This document shows, in pieces, positions 44,843 to 54,216 of a stretch of DNA of 64,000 nucleotides. Under the pieces are notes generated by a model that was not told where the DNA came from, searched no databases, and saw only the letters and a list, made by a program, of their open reading frames with translations. This DNA comes from CAZICM01 sp964537685. GTDB lineage: Bacteria > Myxococcota_A > Polyangia > Polyangiales > Polyangiaceae. How positions within the stretch are numbered: the first letter of the stretch is position 1; each line of letters starts with the position of its first letter. Position numbers and translations under genes: made by a program. Location: the NCBI GenBank assembly GCA_964537685.1, contig CAZICM010000007.1:1-64000 (forward strand), written 5' to 3'.

Positions 44843-45193
44843 ATGGAATTCGGACAAGAAATTCGCAGGCGGCGTCAAGCTCTCAACCTCACGCTCGAAC
44901 AGCTCGCTGAGGCATCCGGTTTGACGCCTAACTACATCGGCACGATTGAAAACGGTAAGCGCGATCCTTCGCTCTCAACCGTTATGGCTCTTGCAAAAGG
45001 GCTTCGCACGGAAGCTGCTGAGCTGTTCGGCGGCATCCAGGATCTCAGCGCTCCGGCCACGGAAGCGGGAATGCTCTTCGACGGCGCTCCCTCGGATGTG
45101 CAGGATGCGGTTCTTCAACTGCTGCGCGCGGTTTCCAAGCGGAAGGTTGCGAAAGCTCCGGCCGCGAAACCCGCCCGCGAATCGAATGGCTAA
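44843..45193 (+). CDS. XRE-family regulator, copy 3
   Basis: This 116-residue protein starts MEFGQEIRRRRQALNLTLEQ and matches copy 2 through the helix-turn-helix and into the C-terminal ATEAGMLFDGAPSDVQDAVLQ. Differences concentrate in the tail. It is the last of three tandem copies on the same strand, each with its own leader, and is followed by a terminator. Loss or gain of copies by recombination between the repeats is easy to imagine. Confidence 0.9.
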   Translation: MEFGQEIRRRRQALNLTLEQLAEASGLTPNYIGTIENGKRDPSLSTVMALAKGLRTEAAELFGGIQDLSAPATEAGMLFDGAPSDVQDAVLQLLRAVSKRKVAKAPAAKPARESNG

Positions 45194-45225
45194 TTAGGTT
45201 TTGCCCTTCGGCAAGCGTTAACGGG

Positions 45226-45259
45226 AAGCCCTCCGGCGCCTAGGTGCTGGAGGGTTTTT
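45226..45259 (+). terminator. Rho-independent terminator after XRE copy 3
   Basis: CCCTCC (45229-45234) pairs with GGAGGG (45249-45254), extended by inner pairing, and is followed by TTTTT. It lies 33 bp after the stop. Confidence 0.8.
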
Positions 45260-46830
45260 CATTCCATACGAAACACGCGCACCCTGGGCATCGCGGAAGG
45301 CTCGATGGCCAGCGTTATCGACAGCTCGGACCGCATCGGACCTGCAGCCACCTCGGTCAGCAAGAACTCTGCGCCTCCCGCAAGCAATACGCCGTCCGCT
45401 TCCGCCGCAGACTGCATTTGCACGCCGTTCATGCGCATGCCGTGAAAAGCAGCAAAGAGATCGGTGCCGCGCTGACGGCCTGTAAGCGTGTCCTTCTGGA
45501 TGGGCCTGAACGAAAAACATGGCTCCGAGGAAATGTCCCGGTTGCTGAGTGCGAGTGCCGAGTAGAAATCCATCGCGAGATCGGCGAGCGGTGCTGAAAA
45601 CATCGGCGAGAGTTCCGAGGCGACCGAGCGCGGCGAATCCAAGAGCGCAGAAACCAACGAAGGTCCGCCCAAATCGTCCACAGATCCCGCATCGTTTAAG
45701 CGATCGCCGCCGGCTTGATCGTAGAGCCACCGCACAAAGAGGTATGCGCCGCCGCGAAGCGCACCATCGCGCGCCCGATCGTATTCGCCATTTTCCGCGA
45801 GCACAGCACCGAGAGAGAAGCGATCGATCTCATCGAGACCAGCTTTCGCCACATACAGGTTGCCGGATTGAAAGCCGAGCACATCTTGCGCAAGCGCTCC
45901 AAAACCTTCGAGCAGATAAGCGCTGTCCGGATCGTATTTCAGGGAATTTCTAAGCACTTTGCGATTGTGATGAAGCAAGTGCTCAAGCTCGTGCGCAAGG
46001 ATTTCTTTAATCGCCCTGGGCGTGTTGTAAGGCGGGTCAATCGCATTTGGAGGCGATAGATAGAGAATTTCGGCTTCGTTCGAGCTTGGGCACACATGCT
46101 TCGGCGACAAATCGCAGCCTCGAAAGAATGCAACCGTCGCATTCATGCGCGTCATCGGAGAAAACAAAAGTGCGATCCGGCCATCGCGATCCACGTCCGA
46201 CTCCGGACCAAAAATTGAACGGGCGCGGCTTAAAATAAGGGTTTCAAAATCTTTCTGAAACTCGGCGGCAAATGCTGAATCCAGCACAGCCGCATGGTGC
46301 GCCGACGCATCCGCCCATACGACGGAACGCTCTCCCACCAACACAGCGCGGGCCCGGATCTGCAGCGCGGACGATTCATCGCCCCATAAAAAAGTTCGCA
46401 TATCGCCGGGCGAAACCGAGGAGGGTATAGGGTTCGGCGCTGCATCCAAGCTGTGGGCATCGCGCACCGTTTTTGTATCCAAACGCGCGCGATCGAAGGT
46501 TCTTTTGCACTTCACAGGCTGCGCAGGCCGGGGCGCTGCATTCGAAGGAGAGAGCCACCGGTAGCGGTAACTCGCAGGACCTCCATCCAGCCGCAACGAC
46601 GCGAGCACAATCCCAAAGCGCTCTTTTCCCGTCGGCGTCGCAAGCTTCACAGAAAACGTTCCTTGATCGCCTCCGAGCTCGATCCCATCGCCTAGGTTCA
46701 GCGCAATCGGGCGTTCAGGGTGCGGCACAGCGGACACAGGCTTTGGATCGGGCGATTTCGACACCGCCGCAGGCGCCGAGCAGCCGAGAGAACTCCAAAA
46801 CACGGCCGTGTATATCAACGCGGATCTCAT
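45259..46830 (-). CDS. Lipoprotein zinc metallopeptidase (hyicolysin/M30-like)
   Basis: The ATG at 46830 gives 523 residues with a signal and lipobox SLGC. The active site is HELEH in EILAHELEHLLHH (about 281-293), and an LLEGFGALAQDVLGF segment follows, where the Glu could be the third zinc ligand. Before it a DVDRDGRIALLF stretch looks like a calcium-binding loop. The arrangement resembles hyicolysin (M30)-type peptidases. As a lipoprotein it should face the periplasm or cell surface. It diverges from the esterase lipoprotein gene, with about 49 bp between the starts. Longer starts would overlap that gene. Confidence 0.85.
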   Translation of the reverse strand: MRSALIYTAVFWSSLGCSAPAAVSKSPDPKPVSAVPHPERPIALNLGDGIELGGDQGTFSVKLATPTGKERFGIVLASLRLDGGPASYRYRWLSPSNAAPRPAQPVKCKRTFDRARLDTKTVRDAHSLDAAPNPIPSSVSPGDMRTFLWGDESSALQIRARAVLVGERSVVWADASAHHAAVLDSAFAAEFQKDFETLILSRARSIFGPESDVDRDGRIALLFSPMTRMNATVAFFRGCDLSPKHVCPSSNEAEILYLSPPNAIDPPYNTPRAIKEILAHELEHLLHHNRKVLRNSLKYDPDSAYLLEGFGALAQDVLGFQSGNLYVAKAGLDEIDRFSLGAVLAENGEYDRARDGALRGGAYLFVRWLYDQAGGDRLNDAGSVDDLGGPSLVSALLDSPRSVASELSPMFSAPLADLAMDFYSALALSNRDISSEPCFSFRPIQKDTLTGRQRGTDLFAAFHGMRMNGVQMQSAAEADGVLLAGGAEFLLTEVAAGPMRSELSITLAIEPSAMPRVRVFRME

Positions 46831-46879
46831 CCAAACCAACACGCATTCCACCCCTGCTCCGTTATGCTGGTCGCGCCGA

Positions 46880-49800
46880 ATGAACAACAGGCATCAACAC
46901 TCCGCGCATATTTTGTCGATCTTGTTCCTGTGCGCAGTAGCCCGCACGACAAGCGGATGCCAAGCCAGCCCGAGCAGCGTGAACGCCGCAACACTCGGAA
47001 GCCCCGCTCCACCATCAGGAGCCCCCGCTGCATCCGCATCAAGCGCAGAACCGGCAATCCCATCCTGCAACCCATCCCACGAGCATTGCATCAGCGACGA
47101 AGAGCGAAGCGCCTGTGACGCGAGCGGCTCAGGCATGCACCGAGAACGCTGCGGCCCAGGAACGCTCTGCCTATCCGGCCGCTGCATTGCGCTCACGGTT
47201 CCGGAATCCATCACCAAAAGCAAAGACGCCCTCTCACTCGCGCCGCAGCAGATTTTCGCTCTGTCTCAAGAGGGATGGCTCAATGGCTGGTCCATCCCGC
47301 CAACCACCGATGCAAAACAAGCCGAAAGCATTGCGAGCGATCCGAGCGCGGTCTTTCGAACAGCGAATCCAAAATTCAAAACGAGATGCGGCCCCACCGG
47401 CTTCGTGCCTGTGTTTGAGCGCGCCGACAAGAACCTCAGTGCAAAAGAATACGCGCTCTTCACCGGCTTTCTCCTCTCAAAAGAAGCCCAGCGCGCAGAG
47501 TTCAGAGCGGGATTCGGCGGACGCATGCGCATCTTCACCAACGGCCGTCTCACCCTCGATAAAAGCCGCCCCCTAACCGCCAAACCCTTTCGCGACGAAG
47601 TCCGGGCCGAGGAAGATCTCGCCGAAGGCATCAACCATGTGCTGATCGTAATGGAGCGCGAAAGCGAGAGCGCTTCAGGATTCTGGCTCCGGGTGGGAAC
47701 GCAATCGCTGAAGAGTCCGGTATTCTTTGCGCCCCTTCCATCGGCGGTGTGCACACCCGCAGAACTCCTTTCCATTCAATGGCGCAAGGAGGCCATCGCA
47801 AACGGCTTCGCGCTCGACACCCATTTGCGCTTCACCGGGCTTATGCCCCGCGTTTATCCCCAAACCAACTATCGAATTGATTTATATTCTGATAAAAACA
47901 AAAAAGAGCCCACATCGCTCGCTTCCGGCCCTCTGGGGCAATTCATAAAACCCGAAGGGATTTCTTTACAATCCAAAGCAATTTTACCATCCGCGGGAGC
48001 CTATGAAATTTCCTTCAGCGCCGGCCCATCGGATGAGCTCAATCAGAAGATTAAAATCGTCTACCGGGGAAAACTGCACAATCAAACTGTCGATCTACAA
48101 AACCGATTACCAACTCTCTTGGGAGCAGCCACGACATCCAGCAACCGGGAAAGCTTTCAGCACCATATTGCTCTCCTCCAAAAAGCCCTCACGGACAACC
48201 ATCCTGACCGCGCGTGGATAAGCGATCTCACGAAGGATGCCGAACAAATCGCATCGGCGCTGGGAGCCGGCGAAGATCCTTACCGCGGCAAGACAGGCAT
48301 CGTGCGCAGGGCCTACCGATCGGAACTCGACGGCCAGCTTCAGCCCTTTACCGTTTACGTCCCCACTTCTTATAAGCCTGAACAAAAAGCCCTGCCATTA
48401 ATCATCACCTTTCACGGCCTCGAATCGCAGCCGGAGCACGCGCTTCGCTCCGTTATTGGCGAGCACCACGACGAAGAGACCGATGCTGGATATGCCGCGC
48501 GGCATCTGCCTGCCTTCCCCAATCACGGCGTATTTTTGGCCGCGCCCTGGGGGTTTGGAAAGGCGGGCCAGCGTCAGCTTGGCGAGCACGATGTCATGCG
48601 CGTCGTTCAAGAAATGAAAGAAAACTATCGAATTGATCCCCAGCGCGTTTCAATCACAGGCGCCTCCCTGGGCGGAACGGTGTCTTTTGTGGTTCCCCTT
48701 CACTACCCGGATATTTTTTCGGCCTCCGCTCCGCTGTGCGGATATCCAAATCTATTAAATTGGAATACGGTCAGAACAGTTCCCCACACGCCCTGGGAAG
48801 ATGTGCTGCTGCAAAAACGCTACATTCGAAACTATGCCGAAAACGGCCTGCATTTGCCTCTGCACATCGTTCATGGAGGACTGGACGGACCCGAACGATC
48901 CCGGGTCATCGCCGAACGCTATAAAGAACTCGGATATCCGTATCAATTCGATGTGCAGGATGACCTCGACCATAATGTATGGGATTATGGTTATGAAGAT
49001 GGCCGGATGATCGCTTGGCTTCGCGCTCAAAAGCGCCCGGCGCAACCTGCGCGCGTTCGTCTCGTCACCGGGGAATACCGCTACAGCTCCTCGTATTGGG
49101 TGCGTTTGATCGCGATGGAGAACGATCAGGCTCTTGCAGAAATCGATGCCCGGCGCTCCGAGAAAGAGCATCAAATTCGCGTTGCCACCCGCAATGTATT
49201 GGCCTTCGCCCTCGATTTGTCAGGCTTTCATCTTCCGGCGGGCGAGCAGGCCATTATCGATGGCACGGCGATTTCACTGCCTGAAAATGCAGGCCCGGTG
49301 TTTTTTGAAAAAAGCCGTGAAACAGGCACTTTTGCTCTTGTACCGGCCGAGCCTTCCAGAAAGGGCAAGAAAAGGCCGGGCATATCCGGACCACTCGATG
49401 ATATTTTAAGGCATCCCCAGCGAATTGTATATGGCACGCTCGATCCAAAACAGGCCGAATCTAACCGTATTGTCGCAGAGCACTATGCTTCTTACGATCA
49501 TTGGGCCTACGCCCGGTTTCCAATACAACAGGATACCGAATTAAAACCCGAGGATTATGTCAAAACAAGCCTGGTCTTAATCGGCGGACCCAGTACAAAC
49601 CGCGTCACGGCGGATCTGATCCAATCTCTTCCCCTTCAATTCGAAAAGAATGCCATCGTCTTCAAAGGCAAGCGATATGAGGGCGACGATTTGGGCATTT
49701 CAATGATTTATCCGCACCCCAGCAATGAAAACGAATACATCGTTATTCATGCCGGCACGACAGAATGGGGAACGCTCGCGAGTCGCCACCTGCCCCAGCT

Positions 49801-49912
49801 TTTGCCGGACTATTTAATCTACAGCACCGGTATCACCGTTCAGCGCGGTGAATTCCTACTCGATAAACGAAGTGTTCTGGACGGCGGTTTTTTTGATCAG
49901 GACTGGCGCTGA
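46880..49912 (+). CDS. Large lipoprotein with an esterase (alpha/beta hydrolase) domain
   Basis: The ATG at 46880 gives 1010 residues with lipobox TTSGC. A short Cys-rich segment follows (residues 55-105, with CGPGTLCLSGRC), then a region of unknown fold to about 460. The central domain (about 480-720) is an esterase resembling PHB-depolymerase or prolyl-oligopeptidase catalytic domains: ITFHGLESQPEH, GASLGG (nucleophile Ser near 597), HGGLDGPERS, and DHNVW with the likely His near 697. The last 290 residues may fold as a beta-rich substrate-binding domain. The substrate is unknown. Confidence 0.86.
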   Translation: MNNRHQHSAHILSILFLCAVARTTSGCQASPSSVNAATLGSPAPPSGAPAASASSAEPAIPSCNPSHEHCISDEERSACDASGSGMHRERCGPGTLCLSGRCIALTVPESITKSKDALSLAPQQIFALSQEGWLNGWSIPPTTDAKQAESIASDPSAVFRTANPKFKTRCGPTGFVPVFERADKNLSAKEYALFTGFLLSKEAQRAEFRAGFGGRMRIFTNGRLTLDKSRPLTAKPFRDEVRAEEDLAEGINHVLIVMERESESASGFWLRVGTQSLKSPVFFAPLPSAVCTPAELLSIQWRKEAIANGFALDTHLRFTGLMPRVYPQTNYRIDLYSDKNKKEPTSLASGPLGQFIKPEGISLQSKAILPSAGAYEISFSAGPSDELNQKIKIVYRGKLHNQTVDLQNRLPTLLGAATTSSNRESFQHHIALLQKALTDNHPDRAWISDLTKDAEQIASALGAGEDPYRGKTGIVRRAYRSELDGQLQPFTVYVPTSYKPEQKALPLIITFHGLESQPEHALRSVIGEHHDEETDAGYAARHLPAFPNHGVFLAAPWGFGKAGQRQLGEHDVMRVVQEMKENYRIDPQRVSITGASLGGTVSFVVPLHYPDIFSASAPLCGYPNLLNWNTVRTVPHTPWEDVLLQKRYIRNYAENGLHLPLHIVHGGLDGPERSRVIAERYKELGYPYQFDVQDDLDHNVWDYGYEDGRMIAWLRAQKRPAQPARVRLVTGEYRYSSSYWVRLIAMENDQALAEIDARRSEKEHQIRVATRNVLAFALDLSGFHLPAGEQAIIDGTAISLPENAGPVFFEKSRETGTFALVPAEPSRKGKKRPGISGPLDDILRHPQRIVYGTLDPKQAESNRIVAEHYASYDHWAYARFPIQQDTELKPEDYVKTSLVLIGGPSTNRVTADLIQSLPLQFEKNAIVFKGKRYEGDDLGISMIYPHPSNENEYIVIHAGTTEWGTLASRHLPQLLPDYLIYSTGITVQRGEFLLDKRSVLDGGFFDQDWR

Positions 49913-49926
49913 GGCATTGATTTCCT

Positions 49927-49951
49927 TGGCCCTCTTTATGTTATAGGGCCA
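49927..49951 (+). promoter_or_regulatory. Hairpin immediately before the S9 peptidase start
   Basis: TGGCCCT (49927-49933) and AGGGCCA (49945-49951) form a perfect 7-bp stem with an 11-nt loop, 7 nt before the ATG. The AGGG in the right arm is the only ribosome-site-like stretch, so the hairpin could limit translation. It could also end the upstream transcript, but there is no T-run. Confidence 0.5.
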
Positions 49952-49958
49952 TCCCACC

Positions 49959-52091
49959 ATGAAAGCGAATGCCTCTCAAACCGACCTTGCCCACGCTCCT
50001 TTCCCACATACGCCGCGGCGGATACGCACACCGCTCGGCATGGCTTTAGGCAGCTTGGTTTTGCTGCTCGCCGCCTGCACACCGCCCGAAGCCAAATGCC
50101 CCGAGCCGCAAGCTTTAAAACCGGCGGAGAAAAGCGCTGAAAAGCCTGCCGAAACAGCGAAACCGGCAGAAACATCGCCCAAGGAACAAGGCTCAAAAAC
50201 CAACTATGCAGGCCACGGCGCCGAAAGCGTGCCCCAGGAAATCCTCGCGCGTTTCGCGCCTCCTCCGATTTCTTCCGAGCTTAGCCGCCGCATTCAAGCG
50301 CTGCTCGATGTTCGCGCGCCCGGCGCGGGCGCCCTCTCGCCCGATGGCAAAACGCTTTATTTTACCTGGACCATCACAGGCATGCGGCAGGTATTCCGAA
50401 TGGATGGACCGCAGCGTTTTCCCATTCAAATCACGGGCGGCGAAGATCCGACCGTGCTCGCCGATGTCACGCCGGATGGGAAATATCTCGTGCTCTCGCG
50501 CGATCAAAAAGGCGAGGAAAACCCTGGGATTTATTTGCAGGACGCTAAAAAAGGCGGCTCTTTAATCGCGGTGCAGCACAAGCCCAAAGTGCAGTCGATT
50601 CCGCAATTCATCACGCAGGACTCGCGCTATCTCTATTTCCGCGCCAACGATATCAAGCCCAATTCCTACGCCATCTACCGCTACGATCTCCAAAAGAAAG
50701 AGCGCGAACTGGTCTTCGATCAGGAGGGAATTTGGAACGCGGCCGATTATAGAAACGATGGCCGATTGCTTCTAATGAAAGAAGTGGGAAGCAATATGGC
50801 CGAATATTTTGAGTACGATCCCAAAACAAAAAATCTCAAGCCTTTATTCGGGCAGGGCGAACGCGAAGATTATGTGGCGCTCTATGGCGCAAATGACAAC
50901 GAATTGATCGTCCATACACCTAAAATCGGTGAATATAGGCGCCTGTATGTGTGGAAGGAAGGCAAGCTCACCCCAATCTCGCCCGAAATCAAATATGATA
51001 TCGAATCCTTTAGTATGGATGAAAAAAAGCAACGGATTCTTTATCAAATCAACGAAGGCGGCTATTCACGCCTGAAGGCGATCGACGCCAAGACATTTAA
51101 AGAAATAAAACTCCCCGCATTCCCCGCAGCCGATCATGTCCGCGCAGGCGGAACAACGCCGGACGGAAAATTCACCACATTCTCGGTCGATATCGGAAAT
51201 GGCCCGCCCGTCAGCTTTGTCGGCGAATGGCAATCCAATAAAATTGTTCAATGGCACACGCCCAGCACTCCCGAAATTGACACAAGCGGCTTTGTCAGGC
51301 CAACGCTCGAGTCGTACACAGCAAAAGATGGCACAAAAATCCCAATGTTTGTGTTTAGGCCGGCCAATTGCGCAAAGCCCTGCCCCGTCATTGTCGAATT
51401 CCACGGCGGCCCCGAAGGCCAATCGGTCGCGGGATGGAATGCTCGGGCGCAGCTTTACGTGAGCAGCGGATTTGTTTTCGCAATGCCCAATGTCCGCGGA
51501 AGCGATGGCTATGGCAAATCGTGGATCCATGCGGATGATGGAGCAAAACGATTGGATGTAATTGGCGATATTGAGGATTGTGCCACTCATATTCGAAAGA
51601 ATTGGGCCGAAAATGGCCAAGCCCCGAAGATTGGCATTATGGGCGGCAGTTATGGCGGCTATGCCACGCTGATGGGAATGTCGATGTTCGCGGGTTCTTA
51701 TGACGCCGGCGCGGAAATCGTTGGTATTAGCAATTTGATCACATTCCTTCAGAATACGGCTCCCTACCGCCGCATCCTGCGCATCTCCGAATATGGCGAC
51801 CCCGAGAAAGACAAAGATGCGCTGCTCAAACTCTCGGCCACAACCCATGTCGATAAAGTCAAAGGGCCGATGCTGCTCATTCAGGGCGCAACCGATCCGC
51901 GCGTGCCCGTGGGCGAAGCCGTTCAGATGTACGAAGTGATGCAGGCGAAAAAACTGCCCTCAAAGCTGGTCATCTTCGCCAACGAGGGCCACGGCGTGCA
52001 GCGGCGCGAAAACCAGGTGCTCATGCTGGGCTATGTGCTCGGCTTCTTCCAAGAGCATCTCCAGGGAAAGAAGCAGCCGGCGGCCCAATAA
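49959..52091 (+). CDS. S9-family (prolyl oligopeptidase-like) lipoprotein peptidase
   Basis: This 710-residue product has a signal with lipobox LLAAC, then a linker rich in Pro, Ala, Glu and Lys (residues 45-85). A seven-bladed beta-propeller region covers about 110-430. The catalytic domain carries GGSYGGYATL (Ser near 563), DPRVPVGEA (Asp near 646) and NEGHGV (His near 677). This is the S9 triad in normal order. It should cleave peptides in the periplasm or at the cell surface. Confidence 0.93.
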   Translation: MKANASQTDLAHAPFPHTPRRIRTPLGMALGSLVLLLAACTPPEAKCPEPQALKPAEKSAEKPAETAKPAETSPKEQGSKTNYAGHGAESVPQEILARFAPPPISSELSRRIQALLDVRAPGAGALSPDGKTLYFTWTITGMRQVFRMDGPQRFPIQITGGEDPTVLADVTPDGKYLVLSRDQKGEENPGIYLQDAKKGGSLIAVQHKPKVQSIPQFITQDSRYLYFRANDIKPNSYAIYRYDLQKKERELVFDQEGIWNAADYRNDGRLLLMKEVGSNMAEYFEYDPKTKNLKPLFGQGEREDYVALYGANDNELIVHTPKIGEYRRLYVWKEGKLTPISPEIKYDIESFSMDEKKQRILYQINEGGYSRLKAIDAKTFKEIKLPAFPAADHVRAGGTTPDGKFTTFSVDIGNGPPVSFVGEWQSNKIVQWHTPSTPEIDTSGFVRPTLESYTAKDGTKIPMFVFRPANCAKPCPVIVEFHGGPEGQSVAGWNARAQLYVSSGFVFAMPNVRGSDGYGKSWIHADDGAKRLDVIGDIEDCATHIRKNWAENGQAPKIGIMGGSYGGYATLMGMSMFAGSYDAGAEIVGISNLITFLQNTAPYRRILRISEYGDPEKDKDALLKLSATTHVDKVKGPMLLIQGATDPRVPVGEAVQMYEVMQAKKLPSKLVIFANEGHGVQRRENQVLMLGYVLGFFQEHLQGKKQPAAQ

Positions 52092-52103
52092 TTTCCCTCC
52101 AAA

Positions 52104-52150
52104 ATGCCGAGCGCGCCGGCGCGGCCAATCGGCTCGCCGGCGTTTAGCTT
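52104..52150 (+). terminator. Possible terminator after the S9 peptidase
   Basis: Two CGCCGGCG units, with partly complementary flanks (GAGC/GCTC), can pair after the stop. The following TTTAGCTTTGTT is only a loose T-rich tail, so this is uncertain. Confidence 0.35.
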
Positions 52151-52225
52151 TGTTGCGGAACGCGCCTATTTCCCCTAGAGTCAATCTCATCTCAACCGCA
52201 ACAAAAACCCTGTAAATGGCACCTT

Positions 52226-53839
52226 ATGATTGGCTCCATTATTGATGGCAGATACCACGTTCTGCGTCTGATCGGCGCAGGTGCCATGGGTTCCGTGTTC
52301 GAAGCGGAGCACACAGGCACAGGCCGCCGCGTTGCCCTCAAGCTCATCAACGCAGGCGACTTTTCCCACAACGAAATGCTGATCGCCCGCTTTCACCGCG
52401 AAGCCAAAGCCGCGGGCGCAATCGACTCGCAGCACATCACGCAAGTGCTCGACACAGGCAGAGATCCTGAAAGCGGCATGCCCTACATGGTCATGGAGTA
52501 TTTGCTGGGCGAAGACCTTCAGCATTTGCTCAAGCGCCTGGGCAGCATCCCTCACGATCTCGCGCTGCGCATCGTGGCCCAAGCGTGTCTCGGCCTTCGA
52601 AAAGCGCATGATGCGCATGTCGTGCACCGCGACATCAAGCCGGCAAACTTATTTCTCGCCCAGCGCGACGCAGGAGAAGTCACGGTTAAACTGCTCGATT
52701 TCGGCATCGCGAAAGTCAAGATGGAGCACGCGAACGAAACCGAAAGCGCGGGCCTCACCAAGACCGGAAATATGCTTGGTTCGCCGCTGTATATGTCGCC
52801 CGAACAAGCCCGCGGAGCCCGCACCATCGATCACCGCACCGATATCTGGTCTCTCGGCGTCGTGCTGTATCAGTGCCTAACGGGCACAACGCCCTACGGC
52901 CACATCACCGCCCTCGGACAACTGATCATCAGCATCTGCCACGATCCTCCGCCTCCGGTGCAGGATCTCGCGCCTTGGGTTCCGCCTGAAGTCGCCGCGA
53001 TTGTGCACCGCGCCCTCCGCCACGATCCGGCGGAACGATTTCAAACCGCCGACGAGATGTTTGCCGAGGTCCGCAAACTGCTGCCCAACGGCTGGACAAT
53101 TTCCGATGCGATGTTCGTATCCGTAACGGCCGAAGCCAAACAGCAAACAGCTCCAAAACTAAGCCTGGCCGCATCGGGCAACCACGGCACTTCATCATCT
53201 CAGCCCGGCACCGCGCCCGCGGCGGCCGCAACAGCCCCCGACACCACGGCTTCAGCCCTGGCCAGCTCTCAGGCAGGCGCGCCGGCTCAAGCCTCGAGAG
53301 CACCGCTGTTCGCGGGAATCGGCGCGGTCGCGCTCCTCGCGATTTCCGGCGCCGTTTATTTCGCGACACGCACACCGGCTGTATCGGCCACCCCGGCGCC
53401 GGTTCCAAACAATATCCCCGAATCGGTTATCGCAGCGGCCAGCACGCCGGCCCCCATCCCTACTGCGGCGGCAAGCGCGCCCGATTCAAGCAACACGGCC
53501 GCAAACACCTCATCAAAACTTCAGCGCGTAAAACTCGTTGTAATCCCGGGCGATGTATCCGTTGAAGTCGAGGGCAAAGCAGCGTCGGTAAAAGACGGGC
53601 TTGTCGAAATTGAAGGCACGCTCGGCAGCGTGCACCGCGTCCGGCTGTTTAAAGGCCCTGTCCAGAGCACAGCAGAAGTCATCGTCACGGAGATCGGCCC
53701 AAGCCCTCCCAAACTCGAATTAAAAATCGCGGGAGGGCCTGGCCCAAAGACCACAGGCGCGGCGGGCGCGGGCACCGCATCGCCCATTGTCACCGTACCG
53801 CCGCCCCTACCAACAGGCGTCAAAGAAAAGTTTGAATAG
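52226..53839 (+). CDS. Hanks-type Ser/Thr protein kinase
   Basis: This 537-residue protein has a full kinase domain (about 8-275): glycine loop GAGAMGSVFEAEH, VALKLI with the ATP-binding Lys, HRDIKPANLF (catalytic loop), DFGIAK, and the substrate-binding SPEQARG. A Ser/Thr/Pro/Ala-rich linker leads to a membrane segment near 355-375 (GAVALLAISGAVYFA). The rest, about 150 residues, lies outside the membrane and ends in a beta-rich domain similar to PEGA-type repeats. All key catalytic residues are present, so it should be active. No cognate substrate can be named. Confidence 0.93.
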   Translation: MIGSIIDGRYHVLRLIGAGAMGSVFEAEHTGTGRRVALKLINAGDFSHNEMLIARFHREAKAAGAIDSQHITQVLDTGRDPESGMPYMVMEYLLGEDLQHLLKRLGSIPHDLALRIVAQACLGLRKAHDAHVVHRDIKPANLFLAQRDAGEVTVKLLDFGIAKVKMEHANETESAGLTKTGNMLGSPLYMSPEQARGARTIDHRTDIWSLGVVLYQCLTGTTPYGHITALGQLIISICHDPPPPVQDLAPWVPPEVAAIVHRALRHDPAERFQTADEMFAEVRKLLPNGWTISDAMFVSVTAEAKQQTAPKLSLAASGNHGTSSSQPGTAPAAAATAPDTTASALASSQAGAPAQASRAPLFAGIGAVALLAISGAVYFATRTPAVSATPAPVPNNIPESVIAAASTPAPIPTAAASAPDSSNTAANTSSKLQRVKLVVIPGDVSVEVEGKAASVKDGLVEIEGTLGSVHRVRLFKGPVQSTAEVIVTEIGPSPPKLELKIAGGPGPKTTGAAGAGTASPIVTVPPPLPTGVKEKFE

Positions 53840-53856
53840 CAACTGCGATCGCGCGC

Positions 53857-54216
53857 CTAAAACGCCTGCCTCTGACGCCATTCTGCAAACAGCTTCCCCT
53901 CATCCGAAGGAAAAAACGCACGGGGAAAAACTTCCCGGTGATATCGGCGGAACACTTCGGTAAACGCTTTGGGATCGCGTTCAAACCATTCGGCAGCCTC
54001 GGCCGAACCCTGCATCAGCATCTCAAAGCGAAGCTTCGCCATAAGCAATACGCTCAATTTGATGCCATCGCTGTTCGTATTTTCCATTGCCTTTCTCCAA
54101 GCTAAAGGCAATCGATGGTCCGATGAAATCTGTTGAATTGAAATAGCAGGATCTGCGGAGCGCAGCGCCGAAACCATCAGCGATTCAAAAAGCGCATAAT
54201 CCGCGGCCTTGCTCAT
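53857..54216 (-). CDS. Small partner of the DUF692/MNIO enzyme
   Basis: This 119-residue helical protein starts at the MNIO stop (ATGA overlap) and reads ADYALFESLMVSALRSADP, then a charged middle and FRRYHREVFPRAFFPSDEG near the end. MNIO enzymes commonly need a small partner that recognises the substrate leader; its size, position and lack of a signal sequence fit that role. Homology to a known partner family could not be confirmed by eye. Confidence 0.7.
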   Translation of the reverse strand: MSKAADYALFESLMVSALRSADPAISIQQISSDHRLPLAWRKAMENTNSDGIKLSVLLMAKLRFEMLMQGSAEAAEWFERDPKAFTEVFRRYHREVFPRAFFPSDEGKLFAEWRQRQAF

